Assembly (NCBI GenBank): GCA_023265025.1
Contig: JAHFUP010000039.1
Location: forward strand, 1-42,023
Reading direction: 5' to 3'
Length of the DNA: 42,023 nucleotides
Source of the DNA: Acidimicrobiia bacterium
GTDB taxonomy: Bacteria > Actinomycetota > Acidimicrobiia > Acidimicrobiales > AC-14
Made by a program: the position numbers and the translations under genes. Below, piece after piece: positions 24,025 to 32,287 of the stretch; the first letter of the stretch is position 1, and each line of letters opens with the position of its first letter. Under the pieces are notes generated by a model, which made no database searches, was not told where the DNA came from, and saw only the letters and a list, made by a program, of their open reading frames with translations.

Positions 24025-24783
24025 ATGCTGACGTTGAAGCGCCGGCTCCCGCCGGAAATCAAGGCGGTGCTTCGCCGGGTAGGGGCGGAGATGACCGAGG
24101 CATGGTCGAGGCAGTATCGGCTGCAAGCCATCGTCGCCAGGCCGTTCCGGTCCTCGCTCGATCCGTTGGCGCGGATCTACGGGACAGACAAGTCCAGCCG
24201 ATCCCACGGCTACACGAGCCTCTACCGTGCGCATCTCGGTGCTCGCCGGCGTGACGTTCGCTGCCTCCTGGAGATAGGCATCGGAGGAACGACGTCACTG
24301 ACGGGCTACGACACGAGCGAAGGGGGTCAGTCGCTCCGAATGTGGCAGGACTACTTTCCGAATGCCCGCATCATCGGCATCGACATCGCCTCCAAGGTGG
24401 TCAAAGGACCGCGCATATTCACCGAACAGGGCAGTCAGAACGACACCCGCTTCCTCACGGATGTCGCTCACCGCCACGGGCCTTTCGACGTCGTGATCGA
24501 CGACGGGAGCCACCTCGGACCGGACGTCCGGATCAGTTTCGAGACATTGTTCGAGCACGTCGCTCCCGGCGGCGTCTACATCATCGAGGACCTGGCTGCG
24601 GCGTACCTCGCCTGGGGCGACATACGCGGCGGGCCCCCGGGTACTCCCGGCACGCAGATGGAGCTGCTCAAGGAGCTGACCGACCATGTCCTGAGACGCT
24701 GGTGGGACACAGGCGGCACTGGTCACCACCTCGCGGCGATGCACCTCTACGACCAGATCGCATTCCTCTACCGCACGCCTTGA
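24025..24783 (+). CDS. MycE/TylE-like SAM-dependent O-methyltransferase
   Basis: The 252-residue protein has the family pattern ARIYGTDKSSRSHGYTSLY (49-67), LEIGIGG (82-88), GQSLRMWQDYFP (101-112), GIDI (118-121), IDDGSHLGPD (158-167) and VYIIEDL (184-190). The acidic pairs in the last two are the expected metal ligands of mycinamicin VI O-methyltransferase (MycE) type enzymes, which methylate sugar hydroxyls. The ATG at 24025 lies 12 bases after the exporter stop, so it is on the lasso-type transcript. A sugar on the surface polymer is the more likely substrate; methylation of the peptide would be new for this family. Confidence 0.82.
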   Translation: MLTLKRRLPPEIKAVLRRVGAEMTEAWSRQYRLQAIVARPFRSSLDPLARIYGTDKSSRSHGYTSLYRAHLGARRRDVRCLLEIGIGGTTSLTGYDTSEGGQSLRMWQDYFPNARIIGIDIASKVVKGPRIFTEQGSQNDTRFLTDVAHRHGPFDVVIDDGSHLGPDVRISFETLFEHVAPGGVYIIEDLAAAYLAWGDIRGGPPGTPGTQMELLKELTDHVLRRWWDTGGTGHHLAAMHLYDQIAFLYRTP

Positions 24784-25052
24784 GCCCGGCGGCCTTTCCG
24801 GCCACGACACGGTCCGCAGGGAATCGGCCGGAGCTAGCCTGCCCGCATGAGTGAGCCGTCGAAGGTCAGCGGCCGGCGGCGCGGGTCGGCCCGGGACCAC
24901 ATCTGGCGCTAGAGCGGCCCGCCAACGAGCACCGACCGACCACCAGCGGGCGTGGGGCCCGTCGGGCCCTGGCCGGAGCGTCGCGACACCGGTACCTCCT
25001 GCTGAGTTCCGTCCTCGCGCTGCTGGCCGCCTCCCAGGCGCTCAAGCACACG

Positions 25053-26519
25053 TTGCCCGTGGGGCTGGACGCCTGGGAGCACGCCGCCGCGGTTCGCGAG
25101 CTCGCCGCTCATCCGCTGCACCCCGCCCATCCGCTCCTCCCGGTCGACCGGCCACACCAGTACTTCTCCCCGTATCTCCTGATCGTCGGGATCGCGGCCC
25201 GGGTGCTGCGCCTGGATGCCATCACCGCCTTGGGCGCTGCCGGCATCTTCAACCTCGTGCTGCTGCTGGCCGGTCTTCGCCTGTTCGTCAACAGGCTCAT
25301 CGGCCGCCCGCATGTGGACTTCTACGCCCTGCTGTTCATGCTCTGTCTTTGGGGACCGGGTGCGTGGGCATACAGCGGATTCCTGCACTTCGGGGTGCTC
25401 TTCTCCATCCTGAGCTACCCGTCGACATTCGTGAAAGGGCTGCTCTTCTTCTCGCTCCTGGCCCACATCAACTACCTGGAGAGCGATCGCAAGCGCTGGC
25501 TGCTCCCGACCCTGGTCATCTCCGTCGTCACCGTTCTCACCCACCCCATCGATCAGGTGTCCTTGACCATCGGCCTGGTGGCCCTGGCTGTGACGCAGGT
25601 GGACAGCGCCCGGACGAAGCGCGTGATCGTCTCGCTCGGAGTAGTGGCTGCGGCCGTCGTCGTCTCGGTCGCCTGGCCGTACATGTCGATCACCCACATT
25701 GTGGTCAGCCCCGAAGCCGCCAGGTACCGGCGGGAGTTCCGGTCCGACGACGCCAAGCTCTACTCGCAGGTCCTCCCTCGCTTCGGGTTGGCGCTGCTCG
25801 TCGTGCCCTTCGTCTGGCGGCGCATGCGGTCGTGGCGAGGCGACCCCCTCGTCGTGATGTTCGCCGGGCTCCTGCTCCTCTACCTGTACGGCTACCTCGT
25901 CGGTGACCCGGTGTTCGGCCGCCTGGCGTCATCGCTGCAGGTCGTCGTCGCCATCGTCCTGGCCCAGGAGCGGGTGATGGTGCCGGACAGGGCTACCAGT
26001 CCCTGGACGCTCCACGGCGCCCGGGTGATGACCGTCGGTGTGGTGCTGGCCGGCTTCGTGCTCCTGCGGCAGGGGCTGACCGCCGCCCCACGCAGCGTCC
26101 TGGCCCGGGTGCCCTTCGGCGTTGCCCGAGGCTATGTCCTGCCGGACGAAGCGGAGGCGCTCGGCTTTGTGGGGCGTCATCATCAGGAGTACCCGGTCGT
26201 CTTCGCCAGCAGGGAGACCAGCCTCGAAATACCGGTGTTCGGGAGCAAGGTGGTAGACGTGAATCGGCCCCAGGCTTTCGTGGATACTCGCACCCGAGCG
26301 CTCGACGTCGCGGCCTTCTTCGACGCCGGCTCTTCCGCAGATCAGCGCCGGTCGATACTCGACAAGTATCACGCCTCACTCCTGGTTGTCGACGTCGTGA
26401 GTTTGCGAAAAGACCCAGGACGATATGCGCCACTCCTCGCGCTCGGACGGATCGCTGAGCAGAACGATCGATTCGTGTTCGTCGACCTCCGGGCACCAGC
26501 GCCGGGCGGCGACCGGTGA
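25053..26519 (+). CDS. Polytopic GT-C-like membrane protein, 5' end unclear
   Basis: From the only in-frame conventional start (TTG 25053) the product is 488 residues with about ten membrane segments and a soluble C-terminal domain of some 130 residues. It opens PVGLDAWEHAAAV, which looks like the acidic first outer loop of GT-C glycosyltransferases using lipid-linked donors, followed by a PHQYFSPYLLIVG segment. The same frame continues upstream without a stop to about 24853 and encodes a clear first membrane helix (YLLLSSVLALLAASQAL) that GT-C topology needs. The real start is therefore earlier, either CTG near 24902 or ATG 24847 followed by a frameshift. The 3' end overlaps the next gene by GTGA. 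The exact activity is unknown. Confidence 0.72.
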   Translation: MPVGLDAWEHAAAVRELAAHPLHPAHPLLPVDRPHQYFSPYLLIVGIAARVLRLDAITALGAAGIFNLVLLLAGLRLFVNRLIGRPHVDFYALLFMLCLWGPGAWAYSGFLHFGVLFSILSYPSTFVKGLLFFSLLAHINYLESDRKRWLLPTLVISVVTVLTHPIDQVSLTIGLVALAVTQVDSARTKRVIVSLGVVAAAVVVSVAWPYMSITHIVVSPEAARYRREFRSDDAKLYSQVLPRFGLALLVVPFVWRRMRSWRGDPLVVMFAGLLLLYLYGYLVGDPVFGRLASSLQVVVAIVLAQERVMVPDRATSPWTLHGARVMTVGVVLAGFVLLRQGLTAAPRSVLARVPFGVARGYVLPDEAEALGFVGRHHQEYPVVFASRETSLEIPVFGSKVVDVNRPQAFVDTRTRALDVAAFFDAGSSADQRRSILDKYHASLLVVDVVSLRKDPGRYAPLLALGRIAEQNDRFVFVDLRAPAPGGDR

Positions 26520-27817
26520 GCACGCCCGGCCCCGTCGCCCTCATCCCCTGGGGTGATGTCATGGAGGACTACCTCGAACCGCTCGGGCTCGAGTTCGCCG
26601 ACTTTGCCCGCATGACCGGAGGAGCGCTCTACGGCTACGTCGAGGCCTTGGCCGCCGCCGGACAGTCGTCGATGGTCATCTGCCTCTCGACTCGATTCGA
26701 GCGGCCCGTGTCACACGTGCACGTCCCGTCGGGTGTCAGGGTCATGGGCATCCCGATGACCTCGTTGTACCGCCGGCTGCACGGGCGAGGCGGGAGCCAG
26801 GCCGGGGGCGCATCGGGCGGGCCCGGAGCGGGCCGAGCCGGGCCGGCACTGCTGAAGTCGTCGTGGCGCACCGCCGCCCCCTACCTGCAGACGCCGCTGG
26901 TGGAGCTGGCTCGGCTGCTGCGCAAGGAGCGTTGCTCCGCCGTCATGTGTCAGGAGTACGAGTACGCCCGGTTCGACGCGCTCGTCGCCCTCGGGCGGTT
27001 CATCGGCATTCCGGTCTTCGGCTATTTCCAGGGTGGAGCGCCGCGCCGGTCGGCGCTCGAACCGGCAGTCCGGCCGATGGCGATGCGACTCGCGGCGGGG
27101 GTCGTCGTCGCCCCCGCTTCCGAGGCCGAGCGGGTCCAGACGCGTTACCGGGTGCGGAGGATAGCGAGGATCCCGAACCCGCTGGGCACCTCCGACCTCG
27201 TCCCGGCGGACCGCACCGAGGCCCGGGCCCGGTACGGGATTCCGCAGGACCACTTCGTGATCGCCTGGCACGGCCGGGTGTACATGGAACTGAAGGGGCT
27301 CGACGTCCTGCTCGACGCCTGGCGCGCGGTGGCCGGCGCCGGCGCCGGCCAGCCGGTGCACCTGCTCCTCGTCGGTACGGGGCCGGACGCCGCTGCGCTC
27401 CGGGCCCGCCTCGCCGGGTACCCCGCCACCGAGGTCACCTGGATCGCCGCGCACGTCATGGATCGGGCTGAGATCTGCGCCATGTTGTCGGCCGCGGACG
27501 TCTACGTGCTGAGCTCGCGGCGAGAGGGGTTCCCTATGGCCCCCCTCGAAGCGATGTACTGCGGTGTACCCGTCGTGGCCACCGACGTCAGCGGCATCCG
27601 GGAGATCCTCCCGGATGGTGAGCAGTCCGGCGGGATCGTGGTCCCTATCGGCGATGTCGACGCGATGGCCGACGCGCTGGCCCGGTTGCTGACCGATCCC
27701 CCGCTTCGGGCCACGATGGCGCGCGCCGCCCGGGCCCGGGCGGAAGATGGCTTCTCGCCGGCCGGCATCGGTGAGCAGCTGGTGTCGCTGCTTCAGTCCC
27801 GGTCGACCGCGCCCTGA
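26516..27817 (+). CDS. GT4 glycosyltransferase
   Basis: This 433-residue GT-B retaining glycosyltransferase has an N-domain with a GGALYGYVEAL loop (35-45). The C-domain has IAWHGRVYMELKGLDVLL (about 250-267) and the sugar-nucleotide binding pair E337/E345 in REGFPMAPLE. A Gly/Ala-rich insertion (about 93-112) is a variable loop and nothing more. The GTG at 26516 overlaps the upstream membrane protein. Its end overlaps the convergent flippase gene by 25 bases. The donor is unknown; the role in surface glycan assembly comes from the family and the context. Confidence 0.88.
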   Translation: MSTPGPVALIPWGDVMEDYLEPLGLEFADFARMTGGALYGYVEALAAAGQSSMVICLSTRFERPVSHVHVPSGVRVMGIPMTSLYRRLHGRGGSQAGGASGGPGAGRAGPALLKSSWRTAAPYLQTPLVELARLLRKERCSAVMCQEYEYARFDALVALGRFIGIPVFGYFQGGAPRRSALEPAVRPMAMRLAAGVVVAPASEAERVQTRYRVRRIARIPNPLGTSDLVPADRTEARARYGIPQDHFVIAWHGRVYMELKGLDVLLDAWRAVAGAGAGQPVHLLLVGTGPDAAALRARLAGYPATEVTWIAAHVMDRAEICAMLSAADVYVLSSRREGFPMAPLEAMYCGVPVVATDVSGIREILPDGEQSGGIVVPIGDVDAMADALARLLTDPPLRATMARAARARAEDGFSPAGIGEQLVSLLQSRSTAP

Positions 27818-29277
27818 TCGACTGGGTTCCGCTGCCGGGCCCCCCGCATGGCGCCGAAGATCCCGCGGAGCTCTCCCCAGAACGGGCGGTCGAGGATCGA
27901 CACGGCGAGCAACCAGGCCGCGCCGCCCACCGCCAGACCGGCGACCGCGGCCACCGTTGGCGAGGGGATCGCCAGGACGACGGCGCCGGCGGCTGCGCCG
28001 GCGACGAGCGCGGCCGGCGCCCGCTCGAGAATGATCCGGAGGCACAGCCACGGAGACAGTCCGACGGAATGCAGGGCGGCGCCCCAGAGCGGCAACGGCA
28101 CCGCGACCGCGGCCACCACCATCGCGCTGGCGCCGGTGATCCCGAAGGGGCCGACGACCAGCGCCACACCGACGATGAGCACGATGGCGGACAGGGCCGT
28201 CGCGCCGGCGTTCAGCCGAGGCCGCCCGGCGGCCATGAACAGGGCCACCGCCGGCCCCGTCACCGCACGGATGAAGCCTGCGACCGCCAGCACGCGCAGC
28301 GGTCCGACGGCGCCGAGCCAGCGGGGACCGAGAAGGCCGAGCACGAGGTCGTGGGCCAGCGGCACGGTGATCGCGAGGATCACCGCGCTGAGCCCGCTCG
28401 CCACCATCAGGCTGCGAGCGAACATCGCGTCACCACCGTCATCGCCGGCCTCCAACATGCGGGAGAGCGTCGGGAACAGGACCTTCTGGATGGTCTCGGA
28501 CACCTCGGTGACGGGGAGGTGGCCGATGCGGAAGGCCAGGCGGTACAGCCCCAGAGGACCGGTGCCGGCGATGCGCCCAACGATCAGGTCGTCGGCGTTC
28601 GTCGCAGCGAACCAGCACGCAGTCGTCACCGATATCCATCCGCCGAATGAGAGGTAGTCGAGCAGCTCCCGCCGGTCGAACCGGATGGCCGGCCGGAAGC
28701 CGGCGATGAGGTGGCTGCAGAAGACCCGGAAGCAACCGCCGAGGACGGTGGCGCCGGCCAGGCCCCACGCCGAGTGCGTCGCCAAGATCAGCCCAACGGT
28801 AAGCAGGAGCTCCGCTGTGGCGGCGGCGAACTCGAGTCGAACCTGTGGCGTGAGATCGACGTCTCGGGCCCGGAGCCACCCTGCCGGGCTCTGGAGCGCC
28901 GACAGGAGGGGCACGAAGGCGACCAGACGCATGAGACCGATGGTCGAGGGGGCGTGCAGGAGCGTCGCTGCGGTCGGCGCAAGGGCCACGCCTGCGCCGG
29001 TCAGGACCGCACCGCGAACGATGAGGGCGGTCCACATCGTCTGCGCCGCTCGAAGGGTCACGTTCGGCCGCTGGACGAGCGCATACCGAAGCGACGTATC
29101 GGTGAGGGCGTCGATCGTCGCCATGGCGCCGGCGGCAAGGGCGAACCGACCGACCTCGGATGGAATGAGCAGCCGGGCGAACACCACGGCGCGCACGATG
29201 GCGATGACCCGCACGAACAGCGAGGCGACGAACGCGTACGCACCTGACCGGACGACGCGACTCCGGCGGTCGCTCAT
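27793..29277 (-). CDS. Wzx-like oligosaccharide flippase
   Basis: The 494-residue product has about 12-14 hydrophobic segments and begins SRVVRSGAYAFVASLFVRVIA. It has the LLIPSEVGRFALA, GPLGLYRLAFRIGHLPV and TLSRM segments typical of the polysaccharide biosynthesis/MATE-like flippase family. It would move the undecaprenyl-linked repeat unit across the membrane before polymerisation by the protein at 12967-14160. ATG 29277 is taken because family homology starts within 10 residues; the open frame upstream is arginine-rich and unrelated. It may be the last gene of the minus-strand run 32238-27793 with the three GT2 genes. Confidence 0.88.
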   Translation of the reverse strand: MSDRRSRVVRSGAYAFVASLFVRVIAIVRAVVFARLLIPSEVGRFALAAGAMATIDALTDTSLRYALVQRPNVTLRAAQTMWTALIVRGAVLTGAGVALAPTAATLLHAPSTIGLMRLVAFVPLLSALQSPAGWLRARDVDLTPQVRLEFAAATAELLLTVGLILATHSAWGLAGATVLGGCFRVFCSHLIAGFRPAIRFDRRELLDYLSFGGWISVTTACWFAATNADDLIVGRIAGTGPLGLYRLAFRIGHLPVTEVSETIQKVLFPTLSRMLEAGDDGGDAMFARSLMVASGLSAVILAITVPLAHDLVLGLLGPRWLGAVGPLRVLAVAGFIRAVTGPAVALFMAAGRPRLNAGATALSAIVLIVGVALVVGPFGITGASAMVVAAVAVPLPLWGAALHSVGLSPWLCLRIILERAPAALVAGAAAGAVVLAIPSPTVAAVAGLAVGGAAWLLAVSILDRPFWGELRGIFGAMRGARQRNPVDQGAVDRD

Positions 29278-29311
29278 TGCCGCCGGCGTCGCATTCGGAC
29301 TCCCCCGACGA

Positions 29312-30280
29312 TCACCGACCGCCGGCAGCCGACAGCGCCGACGCCAGCCAGGGCGGAGGAACGGTGGGCGGGGCGTCCCGACCGACCCACCGCCGAATGG
29401 CGGCCAGGACCGGTTCACCACGGCCGGCCAGGACAATCGCCCGGACAGACAGGAGAGGATCGCGACATGCGAGCCCCAGACGCCAGTATGCGGACGCCGC
29501 CTGTGACCAGTCGCCGGCCGACCGATGACGGGAGGCCCGCCACCGGAGCCACTGCGTCCGGTTGAACACGACGCCTTCCCGGGCCCGGGCCGGGGCATGC
29601 TTGTCGTCGAACCGGCCGAGCTCCTCGGCCAGGGCCTGCTCGTCACGGTGCATGTTGCCGGCGTGGAGGGTGTAGGCGATAAGCCGCTCGGGAACCGGCA
29701 CGCCGGCGGCCACCGCACTCAACCGGATGTTGAAGTCCCAGTCGGCCAGCGTCCCGAACGTCTCGTCGAAGCCCCCGATGGACCTGACCACATCGGCGCG
29801 GACAAGGACGTTGGAACAGCCGCATGGGATCACGTCGGACTCGAGGAGCTGGCGGTGGAGGCTCATCCCCGGTCGGGTCGGCGCATCGTCGGCGAACAGG
29901 ACCTCGCCGCGATCATCGATGACCACACCGTCGGTGAAGGCGAAGTCGGCACCCGACTCCCGAATCCGGTCGAGTTGCGCAACGAGCTTGGTCGGCGCCC
30001 AGAAGTCGTCGTCGTCGAGAAACGCCAGCCATTCACCCTGCGATGCGGCAATCCCGGAGTTGCGGGCCACGGCCACCCCACGCGGCGTCGCATGGCGGAT
30101 GAGTCGGACCGTGTCGGCCGCAGGCTGCGACACAGGAACCTCGGAACCGTCGTCCACCACGACGACTTCTGTGGCCACGCCCTCCTGACGGCCCGCCGTC
30201 GCCAATGTGCGGGCGAGGCGTTCCGGACGATCCCTCGTCGGGACGATGACCGACACCTCGACCGGAGGCCCGCCCTCCAT
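29312..30280 (-). CDS. GT2 glycosyltransferase, tandem copy B
   Basis: This 322-residue family 2 glycosyltransferase has VSVIVPTRDRPERL (9-22), VVVDDGSE (40-47), metal-binding DDDD at 89-92, and a substrate-side CGCSNVLVRADVV followed by GGFDE and ADWDFNIRL. The C-terminal part is helical and tryptophan-rich (RTQWLRWRASRH). The same order of motifs, including the IPCG-S-N block and WDFNIRL, occurs in the neighbouring gene, so the two arose by tandem duplication. The ATG overlaps the upstream stop by one base (TGATG). Expected to act at the cytoplasmic membrane face; the donor is unknown. Confidence 0.88.
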   Translation of the reverse strand: MEGGPPVEVSVIVPTRDRPERLARTLATAGRQEGVATEVVVVDDGSEVPVSQPAADTVRLIRHATPRGVAVARNSGIAASQGEWLAFLDDDDFWAPTKLVAQLDRIRESGADFAFTDGVVIDDRGEVLFADDAPTRPGMSLHRQLLESDVIPCGCSNVLVRADVVRSIGGFDETFGTLADWDFNIRLSAVAAGVPVPERLIAYTLHAGNMHRDEQALAEELGRFDDKHAPARAREGVVFNRTQWLRWRASRHRSAGDWSQAASAYWRLGLACRDPLLSVRAIVLAGRGEPVLAAIRRWVGRDAPPTVPPPWLASALSAAGGR

Positions 30281-31245
30281 CAGCAGGACGCGACGGGGGC
30301 GAACAGGTCGAGCCAGCCGGGCCGGGAGGATGGGCCGGGAGCGGGCCGGAGCCGGCGCGCCACGCGGAGCGGGCCGGGCCCAGCCAGACCGAGGACGACG
30401 CCCCGGGCGACGAGGGAGGCATCTCGCTGTCGGGCGCCCAGGCGGATGTACGCCGACGCCGCGCGACGTCGGTCACCCGAGGCGCGGTGCGTCGACGCCC
30501 GCCATTTCAGCCACCACTCGCGGTCGATATCCACACCGGCATGGAGTCGCGCGACGGCATGCTTGGCCTCCAGCCTTCCAAGGTCGGCGAAGGCGGAACG
30601 CTCGTCCAGGTGTGCGTTGTCAGCGTGCACTGTGTACGCGACCAGCGGTTCGCGGACGGCCACGCCGGTCTCATTGGCGGCGAGGCGGATGTTGAAGTCC
30701 CAATCGACGACCGTCGAGAGGTCTTCGTCGAAACCGCCGAGATATCTCGCCACGTCCGCCCGGCAGACGATGTTCGAACTCCCACATGGGATCACGTTCG
30801 ACTGCAGGAGAAGGCGGTGTAGGGCCGAACCTGTCGCGGTCGGTGCCGGCGACGCACTCAGCACCGTTCCGCGTGCGTCGACCACCACGCCGTCCGAATA
30901 GGCGAACGTCGTCCCTGCCCGCTCGGCCGCGTTGACCACCATGTGCAGCTTCTGCGGGCTCCAAAGGTCGTCGTCGTCATGGAAGGCGACCCACCGGCCC
31001 CGAGCCGCGGCGATGCCGGCGTTGCGGGCACGCGCCTGTCCCTGGGAGCTGCTGTGCCGTAGCACCTGCATCGTGATCGCCTGCGGGCCAGGGAAGTCGC
31101 CCGGTACCGGCCGGCGGGAGCCGTCATCGACGACCAGGAGCTCGGCGACGATGTTCTCCTGACGAGCGACACTCGACACCGCACGGGCCAGCCATTCGGG
31201 ACGGTCCTTCGTTGGAATGATGACCGACACGTCGGGCGCGCCCAC
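30280..31245 (-). CDS. GT2 glycosyltransferase, tandem copy A
   Basis: The 321-residue product is a family 2 glycosyltransferase with VSVIIPTKDRPEWL (6-19), VVDDGSR (38-44), metal-binding DDDD at 90-93 and VDWDFNIRL. It matches the following gene almost motif for motif (IPCGSSNIVCRADV, GGFDE, WLKWRASTHR), with most differences in the first loop and the C-terminal tail. Two such copies commonly add successive sugars of one repeat unit; here that is inference. The start is GTG 31245. It ends in a one-base overlap with copy B and begins 21 bases after the stop of the GT2 gene at 31267. Confidence 0.88.
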   Translation of the reverse strand: MGAPDVSVIIPTKDRPEWLARAVSSVARQENIVAELLVVDDGSRRPVPGDFPGPQAITMQVLRHSSSQGQARARNAGIAAARGRWVAFHDDDDLWSPQKLHMVVNAAERAGTTFAYSDGVVVDARGTVLSASPAPTATGSALHRLLLQSNVIPCGSSNIVCRADVARYLGGFDEDLSTVVDWDFNIRLAANETGVAVREPLVAYTVHADNAHLDERSAFADLGRLEAKHAVARLHAGVDIDREWWLKWRASTHRASGDRRRAASAYIRLGARQRDASLVARGVVLGLAGPGPLRVARRLRPAPGPSSRPGWLDLFAPVASC

Positions 31246-31266
31246 GGTGCCGAGGGTAGCGGCAAC

Positions 31267-32238
31267 TCATCGCCGCGAGCCCTCCTGGTGAACCGCCCGT
31301 TCGAACGACAGCCGCCAAAGAGCCCGGACCAACCGGTCCTCGATCCGGTCGAGGTGCAGTCCGGACGCCGCTCGGGACAGTCCTTGGAGGGCGGTGCGGG
31401 CGACGGCCCAGGACGCCGCCGGCCGGGTGACGATCGCCAGCGCCGCGGCGGCCCTTGTCGCGGGGACCGCCCGCCGGGGGTGGTCGACGATGGCCGGGTA
31501 GGCCTCGTGGAGCTGGAGTTGGCCGACCGCCGAGCCGCGGGCGTCGTCGACAAGCTGTCCGAGCGAGCGGGTGTACCAGTGGTCGGCCCGGAGTCGGGGG
31601 TCGAAGATGGCTCGGAGGCCGGCTTGCCCGAAGCGCAGGCCCAACTCCAGGTCTCCGTGGTACGCGCCGCCGGCCGCAGGGCGGTCCAGCGCGGCGAGCC
31701 AGTTGTCCCGACAGGCGGAGACATTGCCACCCCAGAGGCTACGGAGCACATGCGACGGGTCCGCCGTGAACCGGGCGCACGTCCGCTCGTAACCGCGAGC
31801 GTAGAGTCGGGCCGGACCGGAGAGGCGCCGGCGGTCGCCCAAGACCGGCATGTAGCCCTGGACAACGAGATCGTCGGCGCCGGCGTGCCAGTCCGCGTGG
31901 CCGCTGACGAGGCGCCCGGTAGGCACGACATCGTCGTCGAGTGCAAGCACCACCTTGCCGGTCGCCAGTCGCACGCCGTGCTCCCGGGCCCGCTGGCCCC
32001 GTTCGAGTGCCGGGCCGCCGGCGCCGGTCGCGGTCACGAGTAGCCGGTCGTCGGCGGCGGCGATCGGCGCCAGCGCGGCCGAAGTCGCCGCGTCGACCCC
32101 GTCGACCACCACCACTACCTGTACGGTGGCCGGGTCGGCCAGCACAGACTCTACGACGCTGCGCACCAGCTCAGGCCGGCGGATCGTCGGGATCACGACG
32201 GAGACGCCTGGGAGGCCCGACGGAGGAGTGGTGCTCAT
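31267..32238 (-). CDS. GT2 glycosyltransferase
   Basis: This 323-residue family 2 glycosyltransferase begins MSTTPPSGLPGVSVVIPTIRR. It has VVVVVDGVD at 41-49 in place of the usual VVDDGS, metal-binding DDD at 101-103 and an acceptor-side GDLELGLRFGQAG segment. The tail after about 240 is alpha-helical and basic. ATG 32238 is chosen since the family start is 12 residues in; the frame upstream is open but unlike the family. It is divergent from the GT2 gene at 32288 with only 49 bases between, so promoters must overlap there. Specificity is unknown. Confidence 0.86.
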   Translation of the reverse strand: MSTTPPSGLPGVSVVIPTIRRPELVRSVVESVLADPATVQVVVVVDGVDAATSAALAPIAAADDRLLVTATGAGGPALERGQRAREHGVRLATGKVVLALDDDVVPTGRLVSGHADWHAGADDLVVQGYMPVLGDRRRLSGPARLYARGYERTCARFTADPSHVLRSLWGGNVSACRDNWLAALDRPAAGGAYHGDLELGLRFGQAGLRAIFDPRLRADHWYTRSLGQLVDDARGSAVGQLQLHEAYPAIVDHPRRAVPATRAAAALAIVTRPAASWAVARTALQGLSRAASGLHLDRIEDRLVRALWRLSFERAVHQEGSRR

Positions 32239-32287
32239 CAGGCGGAAGGGTAGGGTGTCCCGTCGCCTCCCGGTCGCAGATGTCACA

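Noticed and set aside
24847-24912. 21-codon open frame as a second precursor peptide
   Set aside because: It is arginine/serine-rich, lacks the leader motif and has a poor ribosome site; it more likely is the frameshifted 5' end of the next gene.
26788-26850. Gly/Ala-rich stretch in the GT4 gene as a repeat element
   Set aside because: The DNA shows no exact repeat unit; it reads as a variable loop in the protein.
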